Shown here in pieces: positions 7,743 through 16,416 of a stretch of DNA of 64,000 nt. Where the stretch lies: the NCBI GenBank assembly GCA_023249645.1, contig JAHFCF010000005.1, forward strand, positions 1 to 64,000, read 5' to 3'. The DNA comes from Elusimicrobiota bacterium (lineage in GTDB: Bacteria > Elusimicrobiota > Elusimicrobia > UBA1565 > UBA9628). The notes under the pieces are model-generated. The model had not been told where the DNA came from. It was given only the letters and a program-made list of their open reading frames with translations, and did not search any database. Position 1 is the stretch's first letter. Each line of letters begins with the position of its first letter. A program made the translations under genes and the position numbers.

Positions 7743-8483
7743 TCAGATCTCTTCGACGGCTGATGCGGGGACCCAGCCCTTGACGCCTTCCTTGAGGACG
7801 CCGATCTCGAGCCAGGCGCCGTTCTCCGATAGGATCTGCACGCGCCGGCCTTCCGGGGCCGTGAAGCTGACGTTGAAATTCTCCCCCGGTCCTGAGCGCG
7901 CTTCCACGGAAGCCATGACGATGACTCCTCGATGCGGCGGCGTCACGCCTCGCATCGCCAGCCACCAAAGGCCGATGAATATCCAGAGAGCGCCGGCCAT
8001 CATGGCCCCTCCCAGAAGCTTTTCGCGCCACGAGGCGCGCCGCAGGCAGAGCCCGGCGAGGATCAGCGTCAGCCAGCAGGCCAGCCACTGCAGGCCGGCC
8101 AGCTCGCGCTCGCTCAAGAGATGGAAAGCCAGAAAGACCAGGGGCGGCATGCCGGAGGGCGAGAGTTCCTCGCCCGCGCGGCGCAGGGAGAAATCCAGGT
8201 TCTGGCGGATGTCCGAGTCGCGCGGATCGAGGTCGAAGGCCCTCTGATAGGAGGCGACGGCCTTGCCCACCTGCCCAGCCTTGAACAGCGCGTTGCCCCG
8301 ATCGTAATGAAGCGCCGCGCTGCTCGGATCCGCGGCCGAGGCCTGGCCGTACCAGGCGGCCGCGGATCTGTGATCTCCCAGGTCGTAGAGCCTCTGGCCT
8401 TCGGAGAGGGCCGTCTGCGCCGGGACGCTCCCTGCGTAGCAGGCGCAGGCAGCCAACGACACGGCGAGGAGGAGCGTGTTCAT
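7743..8483 (-). CDS. batE: BatE-like TPR/SH3 protein
   Basis: The 246-aa exported protein has a signal peptide, two or three TPR motifs (about 27-105; ALHYDRGNALFKAGQVGKA is typical), two membrane segments (about 110-180) and a C-terminal bacterial SH3-like domain (VEARSGPGENFNVSFTAPEG). This arrangement matches BatE of Bacteroides-type aerotolerance operons. It is the last gene of the Bat operon and its ATG overlaps the batD stop by 4 nt. BatE is thought to take part in a periplasmic Bat complex; the biochemical role is not established. Confidence 0.8.
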   Translation of the reverse strand: MNTLLLAVSLAACACYAGSVPAQTALSEGQRLYDLGDHRSAAAWYGQASAADPSSAALHYDRGNALFKAGQVGKAVASYQRAFDLDPRDSDIRQNLDFSLRRAGEELSPSGMPPLVFLAFHLLSERELAGLQWLACWLTLILAGLCLRRASWREKLLGGAMMAGALWIFIGLWWLAMRGVTPPHRGVIVMASVEARSGPGENFNVSFTAPEGRRVQILSENGAWLEIGVLKEGVKGWVPASAVEEI

Positions 8484-10270
8484 GATGGAAGCTCCTTGTC
8501 GAGGGTTTTGAGAAGCTTTTCTATGTCGCCTTTGAGCGCGGGCAGGGCGGCGTTCAAGTCCGTGCTGGGCGCAAAGCGTCTGGAATCAAGTTCTTCCCAC
8601 AAGGCCCGCACCTGCGCCAGCGTGGCCTCAGGCAGGCCGCGCATCCGCAGAAGGTCCAGGGCGCGCCGCAGCGTCAGGCTGGGCGCCGGCTCGTCGAGCT
8701 TGTCGGCCAGATATCCCGCCAAGGCTTCGGTCTCCCGGCCGGCCGACGAGAGACGGCGGCGGGCCGCTTTCAAGGCGCCTCGGCTGCGGGCGCCCTTCGG
8801 GTCCGAGGCGATCTTTTCTCGATAGAGACTCGATGCCAGGCACCAGGCGAAGAACAGGAAGGGCAGGGCATGCAGAGGACCGGCTGAGGTCCACGACCGA
8901 AGCAGCCGGGTCCCTGCGGAAGCCGTCGGCCTGACCTTGAGATAAGCGATGTCTTCGTTGACGCGGCTGATGCCCTTGGCCGTCGGCGCGCTCGGCGCGA
9001 TGTAGCCCACGGCGGGCGCTGCGTTCGCGTCGCCCGGCGCGACCGAGACGCTCAGGGGCTTGGTCTGCAGGCGCACGAACCGGCGCTGATCCGGGTCGAA
9101 GTAGGAGAGCGTGATCGGCGGGATCGTCAGTTCCCCGGAGACGCGCGCAACCAGGACCGTGCGCGTCACGCGCGAGCCTTGGACCAGGTCGCCCCTCTTC
9201 TCTTCGTTGACCGAGGCGACGGGATCGAAGACCCTCCAAGAGGGCATCTGCGGCAGGTCGGGATTGCCGAGAGACTTCAGATTCCCGCTGCCCTGCAGGG
9301 TCATGGTGAGGTTGACGGCATCCCCCACCTTGGCGCGGGTCTTGTCCAAGGAGGTGGAGAGGGAGAGGCGGCCCACCGCGCCGTTGAAATCCGGTGGCCT
9401 GCCGGCCGACGGGATGGGGTCGACCTGCAGGGTCAAGGGTTGGGTGTTGAGAGTCTTGGCCTTGGACGTCGTGAGTCCTTGCGCAAAGAACTTGTCGAAG
9501 AAGTCCGAGGCGAAGGGGTCGGCGCTGACATCCTGCTGGACTTGGCAATGCACCGTGGCCGGTCCGATGGAGAGCTTTCCCGCCTGCAAAGGGAAGAGCG
9601 CCATCTTGATCTCGGTCACGTAGTAGGTCCGCCCCTTGATGACTTCGTTGTAGTGGCGCAGCGGCGGAAGGTCCTCGCTCAGGAATCCCTCCAGCTTGGG
9701 CGGATTGTACTCGGGATTGCCCATGAGGCTGATCGCCGTGTGGAACTTGAAGGACAAGGTCACCTGCTCGTTGACCCAGGCCCGGCGGCGATCGAGTTCC
9801 GTGGTGACGAAGATGTCGGGTCCGGACGCCGCGTTGGGTCTCGGAGCCGGCCGAGCCTGAGGAGCCGGCTGCGGGGCGGCCGTCGGCTGATTGACGGACT
9901 TCGCCACGGATATCTCGATGGGGTCGGTCTTGGCGGTCGCGCCTGACGCCGAGACGGTGATCGGTCCGATGACGCCCTTGCCGACCATGCGAGGGATGAG
10001 CACGAAGGTGTGCGTCACGGAGCTTGAAACCTGGCCGTTGATGAAGGAGATGCTTTGGTTGCGTCCGGAGGAGTACATGCTGAAGTCGCGCAGAGGCGGC
10101 ATCTGCGGATCGGGGAGCGAGGCTGCCTGACCGGTCACGGTGACAGCCAGGACCACCTGGTCGTCCAAGGCGACCTGGGTCTTGTCCACCGCGGCTGTGA
10201 CCGAGAGCTGTTGCGCCGCGGCCAGGACCGGGGTCAGGAAAAACGCCAGGGCCAAGGAGATCGTCCTCAC
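8480..10270 (-). CDS. batD: BatD family oxygen-tolerance protein
   Basis: The product of about 596 aa starts with a signal peptide (VRTISLALAFFLTPVLAAA). A BatD-type extracytoplasmic region of beta-rich repeats follows (TAAVDKTQVALDDQVVLAV and later SLDKTRAKVGDAVNLTM), then a membrane segment near residue 465 and a cytoplasmic tail. I prefer the GTG at 10268-10270, which overlaps the batB stop as GTGA like the other junctions of this operon; a TTG one codon upstream is also possible. Its role is inferred from operon position and family. Confidence 0.85.
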   Translation of the reverse strand: MRTISLALAFFLTPVLAAAQQLSVTAAVDKTQVALDDQVVLAVTVTGQAASLPDPQMPPLRDFSMYSSGRNQSISFINGQVSSSVTHTFVLIPRMVGKGVIGPITVSASGATAKTDPIEISVAKSVNQPTAAPQPAPQARPAPRPNAASGPDIFVTTELDRRRAWVNEQVTLSFKFHTAISLMGNPEYNPPKLEGFLSEDLPPLRHYNEVIKGRTYYVTEIKMALFPLQAGKLSIGPATVHCQVQQDVSADPFASDFFDKFFAQGLTTSKAKTLNTQPLTLQVDPIPSAGRPPDFNGAVGRLSLSTSLDKTRAKVGDAVNLTMTLQGSGNLKSLGNPDLPQMPSWRVFDPVASVNEEKRGDLVQGSRVTRTVLVARVSGELTIPPITLSYFDPDQRRFVRLQTKPLSVSVAPGDANAAPAVGYIAPSAPTAKGISRVNEDIAYLKVRPTASAGTRLLRSWTSAGPLHALPFLFFAWCLASSLYREKIASDPKGARSRGALKAARRRLSSAGRETEALAGYLADKLDEPAPSLTLRRALDLLRMRGLPEATLAQVRALWEELDSRRFAPSTDLNAALPALKGDIEKLLKTLDKELPS

Positions 10271-11898
10271 CAATCCTCCTCGGGCGGCGTTTGTTTCTGC
10301 TTCGGAGACATCTGCTGGATCCTCTTGCGGGCGGCCTTCTCCTTCTCTCCCACCGCACGCATGATGCGTTGAGCGTCGTCCTTATCCATGCGGTCCTGAG
10401 GCCGGTTCTTGTCCCCCCCGCCTGGGGGTTTCTGGTCCTCCGGCTTCTTCTTGGGATTATCGCTTTTTTTGGGAGGAGGATTCTTGAGCAGGCGCAAAGC
10501 CACGGCGAGGTTGTGCCTGGCATCCGGGTCCTGGGGGTTGAGGATGATGGCGCGGCGGTACGCCGAGATGGCGCCGGGATAATCTTGTCTGCGGATCAGG
10601 GTGTCTCCGAGATTGTAAGAAGCGGCCGAGCGCAGGGCGCTGGGAAGCTTCGGGTCCTCGGCCAAGCGTTGGAACCTCCCGCCGGCCTCGTCATAATCCT
10701 CCAAGCGGTAGAGGGCATCTCCGGAGTTGAAATCAGGCCTCGTGTCTCCGGGCTTGCGGGCCTGGCTGTAGGCTTCCAAGGCGGCTTGGTACTGATCCTT
10801 GCCGTAGAGCCGGTTGCCTGCGCGCAGCTGGGCTTCCGTGCCGGCGGCCCGGGCGTTGGGAGCCCCGGCCATGAGAGTCAAAAGGAGAAGGATCTTTTTC
10901 GTGGCGTTCTTGAGAGGGATGAGAAGCTCGATTAGCAAGAGGAGGAAGGCCAGGAAGAGCGGATAGAGGAACCTGTTCTTGTATTGGTTGGAGGAGCCCA
11001 TGAGGCCCTGGGATTTCTCGAGGCCGGAGATCTGGCGCGCGATCTCGGAGACTTCGTCTTCCGAGGGACTGGAGCGCCAGTAAGCGCCGCCGGTCGCGGC
11101 CGCCATGTCGATGAGGGTCTTCTCGCCCAGGCGGCTGATCACGGTCTGGCCCTGGCGGTCCTTCTTGTAGCCGGTCAGGGCGTTGCTCCCTTCCTCCTTC
11201 AGCGGCAGGGGATTGCCTTCCGGCGTGCCGATGCCGATGGCGTAGATCTTGACGCCGGCCAAAGCGGCCTCAGCCGCCGCTCCCAGAGGATCGGTGTGGT
11301 GATCTTCGCCGTCGGTCAAAAGCACCAGGACCTTGCCGCCGGGCGCCTGTCCCAAGCTCTCGAGGCCCAGGCGTACGGCGGAGCCGATGGCGGTACCGGG
11401 CTGCGGGATGGAGCCGACGCCGATGGAGGCGAGGATCTGCTTGGCCGCGTCCACATCCTGGGTGAGCGGGCACATCACCGCGGCGTTTCCGGCAAAGGCG
11501 ATGACTCCCACCCGCTCGCCCTTCAAGGCGTCCAGGAGCAGCGCGAGTTCCCTCTTGGCTTTTTCCATGCGGCTGGGTTCGACGTCCGCCGCTGTCATGG
11601 AAAGAGAGGTGTCCACCAGGACGAATATCTGGCGCGCTTCGGAGCGCGTGGTCAGGAGCTCCACACCCCACTGCGGTCCGGCCAGGGCGATGACGAGCAG
11701 CGCCAGGGCCGCGAGCTGCAGCGCGGCTTTCCATCGCCTTCTTTGCTGCGTCTCCTGGGGGATCAGCCGGTCGATGGTCGCGGGCGCGCCGAAGAGAGCC
11801 GTCAGGCCCTTTCTTCTGGCCGCGGCCCAGGCGTGAAGGAGCGCGGCCCCGCCGAGTACGGGAAGAAGCCAGAGGAGAGTCCAAGGATTCCTAAACAT
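10267..11898 (-). CDS. batB: BatB/BatC fusion: VWA domain plus TPR protein
   Basis: The 543-aa protein has two N-terminal membrane segments, a von Willebrand A domain with the MIDAS motif DTSLS (96-100), TDGED downstream, and a third membrane segment near 315-345. After that come TPR repeats (about 355-470) and a Lys/Pro-rich, highly charged tail. In Bacteroidetes BatB (VWA) and BatC (TPR) are separate genes, so this looks like a natural fusion, and the charged tail resembles BatC. It is separated from batA by a 97-nt gap carrying two palindromes, the only sizeable gap in the operon. Confidence 0.85.
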   Translation of the reverse strand: MFRNPWTLLWLLPVLGGAALLHAWAAARRKGLTALFGAPATIDRLIPQETQQRRRWKAALQLAALALLVIALAGPQWGVELLTTRSEARQIFVLVDTSLSMTAADVEPSRMEKAKRELALLLDALKGERVGVIAFAGNAAVMCPLTQDVDAAKQILASIGVGSIPQPGTAIGSAVRLGLESLGQAPGGKVLVLLTDGEDHHTDPLGAAAEAALAGVKIYAIGIGTPEGNPLPLKEEGSNALTGYKKDRQGQTVISRLGEKTLIDMAAATGGAYWRSSPSEDEVSEIARQISGLEKSQGLMGSSNQYKNRFLYPLFLAFLLLLIELLIPLKNATKKILLLLTLMAGAPNARAAGTEAQLRAGNRLYGKDQYQAALEAYSQARKPGDTRPDFNSGDALYRLEDYDEAGGRFQRLAEDPKLPSALRSAASYNLGDTLIRRQDYPGAISAYRRAIILNPQDPDARHNLAVALRLLKNPPPKKSDNPKKKPEDQKPPGGGDKNRPQDRMDKDDAQRIMRAVGEKEKAARKRIQQMSPKQKQTPPEEDW

Positions 11899-11923
11899 TT
11901 TTGTGCTTCCTGGTCTTCCATGA

Positions 11924-11941
11924 ACTGTGTCCGGACATAGT
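11924..11941. repeat. 18-nt palindrome, unit 5
   Basis: ACTGTGTCCGGACATAGT differs from unit 2 at one base, which leaves a single mismatch in the palindrome. It lies between batA and batB. Confidence 0.75.
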
Positions 11942-11954
11942 ATCCTGCATATTC

Positions 11955-11972
11955 ACTGTGGTCAACCACAGT
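11955..11972. repeat. 18-nt palindrome, unit 6
   Basis: ACTGTGGTCAACCACAGT pairs at eight of nine positions, with only the central pair mismatched. It lies 13 nt from unit 5, in the same batA-batB gap. Confidence 0.7.
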
Positions 11973-11995
11973 TGCCCGGAAAAAGCGTTAACCAT

Positions 11996-12988
11996 TTAGG
12001 GCCACCTCAAGAGAAGTCCTTCGGCGATCCCTGTTTCGGCGAGAAGGATCAGGAGAGCGGCAAAAACCGGTCCCTCATAGAGGTCCGCTTGGGAGAAGAT
12101 CTCCGGCCGCTTGATCGCGGATTTTTCCAGACGGTCGATCTCCGCGTAGATGGCGCGCAGCTCCTTCAAGTTCGTCGCGCGCCAATATTTGCCGCCGGTG
12201 AGGCGCGCGACCTCCAAGAGCGTGTCCTCGTCGAGGTCCTCCTCCACGCGCACCATGACCCGTCCGAAGCGCGGGTCATCCACGGGCATGACGCTTTCCC
12301 CCCGCTTGGCCGTGCCGATGGCGTAGATCTTGACGCCCAGGGCCGCCGCGGTCTTGGCGGCCGTGCCCGCGTCCAAGCCTACGTTGCCTCGCCCGTCGGT
12401 CAAGAGGATGATGATCTTCGTCTTGGCGGGGCTGTTCTTGAGATGGTTCAGGGCCGAGATGATGCCCTCGCCCAGGGCCGTGCCGTCAGCGCCGGTCATG
12501 CCCGGGTTCAGGGCCTGGATGCGCTGTGCCAGCGCATCCGTGTCCACGGTGAGCGGGCAGGCGAGTTCCGGGCCTCCGCCGAAGACCACGAGCCCGAGGC
12601 GGTCCTCCACGCGCCCGCGAGCGAAGCGAGCGGCGGTATCCTTGGCCGCGTCCAAGCGGTTGAAGGGATCGAAATCGAGCGCGTTCATGGACAGCGAGGT
12701 ATCCACGGCCATCATGATGTCGATGCCGCGGCCTGAGGCGCCGAGGAGCCGATTGACCTTCTGCGGCCGGGCAAGGCCGATGCCCAGGAGCAGCAGCGCC
12801 ATGAGGCGCAGGGCCAGGGGCAGCCAGCGGGCCAGCAGTGAGCGTCCAGACTCGCCCGCGTTCCATGAGCTGAGCGCGGGAAAGGGAAGGGTCGGCCGTC
12901 GGCCTGGTTCCTGGCGCTTGACGACCCACCAGGCAGCGGCCAGCGCCGGGAGTATGGCGAGGAGCATGAAGGGATGACCGAACCTCAT
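11996..12988 (-). CDS. batA: BatA family VWA protein
   Basis: The 330-aa protein has two membrane segments (about 5-22 and 56-75), a VWA domain with the MIDAS motif DTSLS (96-100) and TDGRGN, and a C-terminal membrane segment near 305-325. The layout is that of BatA. Its ATG overlaps the stop of the DUF4381-like gene by 4 nt. BatA and BatB are paralogues and share the order membrane-VWA-membrane. It probably forms a membrane complex that MoxR acts on, by family analogy. Confidence 0.88.
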   Translation of the reverse strand: MRFGHPFMLLAILPALAAAWWVVKRQEPGRRPTLPFPALSSWNAGESGRSLLARWLPLALRLMALLLLGIGLARPQKVNRLLGASGRGIDIMMAVDTSLSMNALDFDPFNRLDAAKDTAARFARGRVEDRLGLVVFGGGPELACPLTVDTDALAQRIQALNPGMTGADGTALGEGIISALNHLKNSPAKTKIIILLTDGRGNVGLDAGTAAKTAAALGVKIYAIGTAKRGESVMPVDDPRFGRVMVRVEEDLDEDTLLEVARLTGGKYWRATNLKELRAIYAEIDRLEKSAIKRPEIFSQADLYEGPVFAALLILLAETGIAEGLLLRWP

Positions 12989-13881
12989 GGCTTTGCCTCG
13001 GCGGCGAGATTGTGCGGAGTCGTTTCATGCACGAAGGAGCTGGCTTCGGCGAGGTCCGCGTCCTTCCACGGATCTTCGGTCAAAAGCCTGGCGAATTTGA
13101 CCAGGTCGGCTTTGTCGAAAAGCTTCTTGAAAGCGGAGATCTGATGGCTGTCGAGTTCCCGGCGCCGCAAGCGCCGGAAGATCTCGTTGGATGTCTCCCG
13201 CGTAGCTGAAAAACCGTAGCGCCGCTCCAGATAGCGGCGCAGGATGTCGGTCAGTGCCAGATAGAATTCCTTGCGACGGCCCTGCTCCCAGAAGCCCGAG
13301 GCTTTGAGGCGCGCGAGCTCCTCCTCGGCGATGACTTCGGGCGGTCGGCGATCCAGGGCGAGTCCTGGGCCGGTGGGAAGTTCTGCGCGCTTCATCGTGC
13401 GCCGCTTGTTCCCATACCAGATCCCTAGGAGGATGGCGGCCAGCAGAAGCCACGGCCAAAGCAGGGGCCTGGCGCGGGCCGGCGGCTTGATGTCCTTGAC
13501 GTCTTGGGATTGGGCGGCTTGCGCAGGAGGTGCGACTTCCAGGTCAACGACCGATGAGAGTGTTCTCGTCGATCCTGCCGAGATGAATTTCCAAAAAAGA
13601 GGGAAGCTTTTCTTCCCGAGATCGAGCGGGAGCAGCGAGAGACGGAAGGTCTTCGGAGAGGCGCCGGGGAGCTCTTGGACGGCGGTGAGGGCGAAGGTTT
13701 CAGTCGTCGAGCGCTCCAGATCGAGGGCGAGGGTCTCTCCCTGAGAAAGGGCCGCCGAGACTTGGATCTCCACGGGCTCTCCGAGTTTGGCCGAAGCGGG
13801 AGCGTCGATCTTGATGGAAGGCCCAACGGGTCCTGCGAAACAAGAGAAGGAAACGGCGAAGAGAAAGGAAACAACGGTCAT
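12985..13881 (-). CDS. DUF4381-like membrane protein of Bat operon
   Basis: The 298-aa protein has a signal peptide and an extracytoplasmic beta-rich domain (IKIDAPASAKLGEPVEIQV, resembling the BatD N-terminus). One membrane helix near residue 145-160 (LLWPWLLLAAILLGIWYG) leads to a cytoplasmic alpha-helical region with the line FYLALTDILRRYLERRYGFSATRET, seen in DUF4381/BatD C-terminal domains. It lies between DUF58 and batA with 4-nt overlaps on both sides. It is probably a structural partner of the VWA proteins. Confidence 0.75.
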   Translation of the reverse strand: MTVVSFLFAVSFSCFAGPVGPSIKIDAPASAKLGEPVEIQVSAALSQGETLALDLERSTTETFALTAVQELPGASPKTFRLSLLPLDLGKKSFPLFWKFISAGSTRTLSSVVDLEVAPPAQAAQSQDVKDIKPPARARPLLWPWLLLAAILLGIWYGNKRRTMKRAELPTGPGLALDRRPPEVIAEEELARLKASGFWEQGRRKEFYLALTDILRRYLERRYGFSATRETSNEIFRRLRRRELDSHQISAFKKLFDKADLVKFARLLTEDPWKDADLAEASSFVHETTPHNLAAEAKP

Positions 13882-14780
13882 CTTCGCAGCCTCTTGGCTC
13901 GCGCCCGGAAGAATCGGATGAGGGGATCGAGGTAGGGACGGTCCGTGCTGATGCGGATGAAGTCCAAACCGGAGCGCTCGAAGAAGTCTTCCAGTTTTCT
14001 TAAGCGTTCTTCCTCAGAAAGCCGATGGCGCTGCAAAAGAGCTGTGGAGGAGGCGTCGATCAGGAGCCGCCGGCCGGATTCCGGATCCTCGAGATCCAGG
14101 CAGGCGTTCGCGGACGGAAGGAGGGCTTCTCTCGGATCCGCGATGATGATGGGCACCACATCGTGCTTGAGGGAAGCCAGGCGCAGGGTCTTCTCGAATC
14201 CTTGGTCGCGGAAATCCGACACCACAAAGAGGATGCAGCGGCGCTTGAGCACCTGGACGATGGTCTTGAGGCTCTCGGCGATGGCCGTGCCGCGGTGTTC
14301 GGGCTCGAAGGCCAGGATCTCCCGGATGATGTGCAGGACATGGCGGCGCCCCTTCTTGGGCGGGATATGCGCCTCCACTCGGTCGGTGAAGATGAAGAGG
14401 CCGGCCTTATCCTGGTTCTGCAGGGCCGAGAGGGCCAGGACCGCGCCCAGTTCGGCCGCGATCTCTTTTTTGAGGCGCTCGCCGCTGCCGAAGGACTGGG
14501 AGGCGGAGAGGTCGCAGGCGATGGCGACCGTGAGCTCGCGCTCCTCCGAGTAGCGGCGCACATGGGGCCGCCCGGTCCGGGCCGTGACGTTCCAGTCGAT
14601 GGAGCGGACGTCGTCGCCCGGCGCGTATTCGCGCACTTCGGCGAACTCCATGCCGCGGCCCTTGAACACGCTCAAGTATTCGCCGGCCAGGGTCTCGGTC
14701 ACGAGTCGTCCCGTGACGATCTCGATGCGCCTTACCTGGGCGAGAAGCGGGGTCAGGTCTTGACTTTTGACTGAAGCCAC
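13878..14780 (-). CDS. DUF58 domain protein
   Basis: The 300-aa cytoplasmic protein has the DUF58 signature GEYLSVFKGRGMEFAEVREYAPGDDVRSIDWNVTAR (given here in two parts: VFKGRGMEFAEVREY and DDVRSIDWNVTAR, about 33-66) followed by a VWA-like fold. DUF58 proteins accompany MoxR ATPases and are thought to be their substrates or adaptors. The start is GTG at 14778-14780, 4 nt after the moxR stop, with a GAGGGG Shine-Dalgarno inside the moxR end. Residues 3 to about 11 (SVKSQDLTP) are encoded by a dispersed repeat, so the native N-terminus has been replaced or extended. Confidence 0.88.
   Translation of the reverse strand: MASVKSQDLTPLLAQVRRIEIVTGRLVTETLAGEYLSVFKGRGMEFAEVREYAPGDDVRSIDWNVTARTGRPHVRRYSEERELTVAIACDLSASQSFGSGERLKKEIAAELGAVLALSALQNQDKAGLFIFTDRVEAHIPPKKGRRHVLHIIREILAFEPEHRGTAIAESLKTIVQVLKRRCILFVVSDFRDQGFEKTLRLASLKHDVVPIIIADPREALLPSANACLDLEDPESGRRLLIDASSTALLQRHRLSEEERLRKLEDFFERSGLDFIRISTDRPYLDPLIRFFRARAKRLRR
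14749..14774. repeat. GGGGTCAGG repeat, copy 3 (translated)
   Basis: GGGGTCAGGTCTTGAC followed by TTTTGACTGA matches the arms at 165-219 and the copy at 7715-7742. It lies inside the first codons of the DUF58 gene and is translated as SVKSQDLTP. Confidence 0.8.
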
Positions 14781-14784
14781 CCCC

Positions 14785-15774
14785 TCAGGGGACTTCGACG
14801 CCGGCGAAGAGCGTCTCGATGATGTTCTCGGAGGAGACGTTCTCCGCCTCGGCCTCGTAGCTCACCAGGATGCGGTGGCGCAGGACGTCGGCCCCGATGG
14901 ACTTGATGTCCTCGGGAGTCACGTAGCCGCGGCCGTTGAGGAAGGCGAAGGCCTTGGCGGCCTGGGCCAGATAGATGCTGGCCCGGGGGCTGGCCCCGTA
15001 GCTGATGAGGTTCTTGAGCTTGGAGAGCTTGTGTCCCTCCGGATCTCGCGTCGCGAAGACCAGGTCCATGATGTAGCCCTTGATCTTTTCGTCGAGATAG
15101 ATCTCGGAGACGATCTGGCGCGCGCGCAGGATCTGCGCGGGCTTGGCGACGGCGGAGGCTTGCGGGATCTGGGAGGAGGTCATGCGCTCGAGGATGGTCT
15201 TCTCCTCGGCCTTGGAGGGATAGCTGACGCGGATCTTGAGCATGAAGCGGTCGATCTGGGCTTCGGGCAGGGGATAGGTCCCCTCCGATTCGATGGGGTT
15301 CTGCGTGGCCAGCACCAGGAAGGGCGTGGGCAGGGGATAGGTGCGGTTGCCGATGGTGATCTGGCGCTCCTGCATGGCTTCCAAGAGCGCGCTCTGAACC
15401 TTGGCCGGCGCCCGATTGATCTCGTCGGCCAGGATGATGTTGGAGAAGAGAGGTCCCTGGTGAGCGGTGAAGGTCGAGTCCTTGGGGTTGAAGACCATGG
15501 TTCCGGTCAGGTCCGCGGGCAGAAGGTCCGGCGTGAACTGGATGCGGGAGAAGCCGCACTCCACACAGCGCGCCACGGTCTTGATGGTCAGGGTCTTGGC
15601 CAGGCCGGGCACTCCCTCCAGGAGGATGTGGCCGTCGGCCAGAAGGCCGGTCAGGATGCGCTCGACCACGTCGTCCTGGCCGACGATGACGCGGGCGATC
15701 TCGCGCTTGAGTTCGGCCACGAAGAGGCTTTCCTCGGCGACCTTGCGGTTGATTTCCTTGATGCCGGGTTCCAT
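14785..15774 (-). CDS. moxR: MoxR family AAA+ ATPase
   Basis: The 329-aa ATPase has Walker A GVPGLAKT (54-61), a Walker B region with ADEINRAP, the sensor segment LATQNPIESEGTYPLPEAQ and a C-terminal lid domain. MoxR proteins act as chaperone-like ATPases for VWA partners. Here it is the first Bat component transcribed, ahead of DUF58 and two VWA proteins. The length and motifs are typical. The ATG is at 15774, 30 nt after the HEAT-repeat gene. Confidence 0.95.
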   Translation of the reverse strand: MEPGIKEINRKVAEESLFVAELKREIARVIVGQDDVVERILTGLLADGHILLEGVPGLAKTLTIKTVARCVECGFSRIQFTPDLLPADLTGTMVFNPKDSTFTAHQGPLFSNIILADEINRAPAKVQSALLEAMQERQITIGNRTYPLPTPFLVLATQNPIESEGTYPLPEAQIDRFMLKIRVSYPSKAEEKTILERMTSSQIPQASAVAKPAQILRARQIVSEIYLDEKIKGYIMDLVFATRDPEGHKLSKLKNLISYGASPRASIYLAQAAKAFAFLNGRGYVTPEDIKSIGADVLRHRILVSYEAEAENVSSENIIETLFAGVEVP

Positions 15775-15804
15775 GGGTGAGATCCTCCTCGGGGATGGCG
15801 TCCG

Positions 15805-16416
15805 CTAGCGGTTCTTGGCGGCCTGTTCGGCCTGGAGGCGGAGCTCTTCCTGGTGCTTCCTTTCCTCTTCGATGACGGCGGCTTTCCTGTCCTGCAGGGC
15901 ATTGAGGGTCCTGAGAGCCTGCAGACGGACGCGTTCGTCCTGATCCTTGAGTGAATTCGTGATGGCGGAGGCGACGGAGTAGTCGCCGATGGTCTGCAGG
16001 GCCTGCAGAGCTGCCAGCCGGATGTCTGGTTCCGGATCCTTGGCCGCCAGGATCAGGTGCTCGGCGATGCGCGCGTCCGCGGGCTGTTGGGCGCCGCGCT
16101 GGGCCAGCAGCGCGATGACCTTCGCGCGCAGGGCCAGGTCCTGGTCCTTATGGAGCTTCTCGAACAGAAGGTCCAGGGCCATCGGGACCTTCATCTTGTC
16201 CAAGAACACGATGGCTTCCCAGCGCACGGCAGGGTCCTGGTCATGGGCGGACTTGATGACCTTGGCCTGCTCGGCTTCGCTGATGACGGGGGCCGGCTCG
16301 AGCAAGATGGCCGGGGTGGGGATGGGAGTCGGGACGACCACGGGCTTGGGCTTGAATTGCTGCCAGGCGAAGAATCCAGCCACAGCCAGAACGACGGCCA
16401 TCACGGCGTATCTCAT
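15805..16416 (-). CDS. Membrane-anchored HEAT-repeat protein
   Basis: The 203-aa product has an N-terminal membrane anchor (MRYAVMAVVLAVAGFFAW), a proline-rich linker, then four or five HEAT/PBS-lyase-type repeats (for example DPEPDIRLAALQALQTIGD and DQDERVRLQALRTLNAL), ending in a charged coiled-coil-like helix. It is likely a periplasmic-facing scaffold. Its ATG overlaps the ACT-protein stop by 4 nt, and moxR follows 30 nt downstream, so it may belong to the Bat transcription unit. The binding partner is unknown. Confidence 0.75.
   Translation of the reverse strand: MRYAVMAVVLAVAGFFAWQQFKPKPVVVPTPIPTPAILLEPAPVISEAEQAKVIKSAHDQDPAVRWEAIVFLDKMKVPMALDLLFEKLHKDQDLALRAKVIALLAQRGAQQPADARIAEHLILAAKDPEPDIRLAALQALQTIGDYSVASAITNSLKDQDERVRLQALRTLNALQDRKAAVIEEERKHQEELRLQAEQAAKNR

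Noticed and set aside
14767-15780. 337-aa open frame antisense to moxR
   Set aside because: It covers the MoxR Walker motifs on the opposite strand and is Asp/Gly-rich, an artefact of codon bias.
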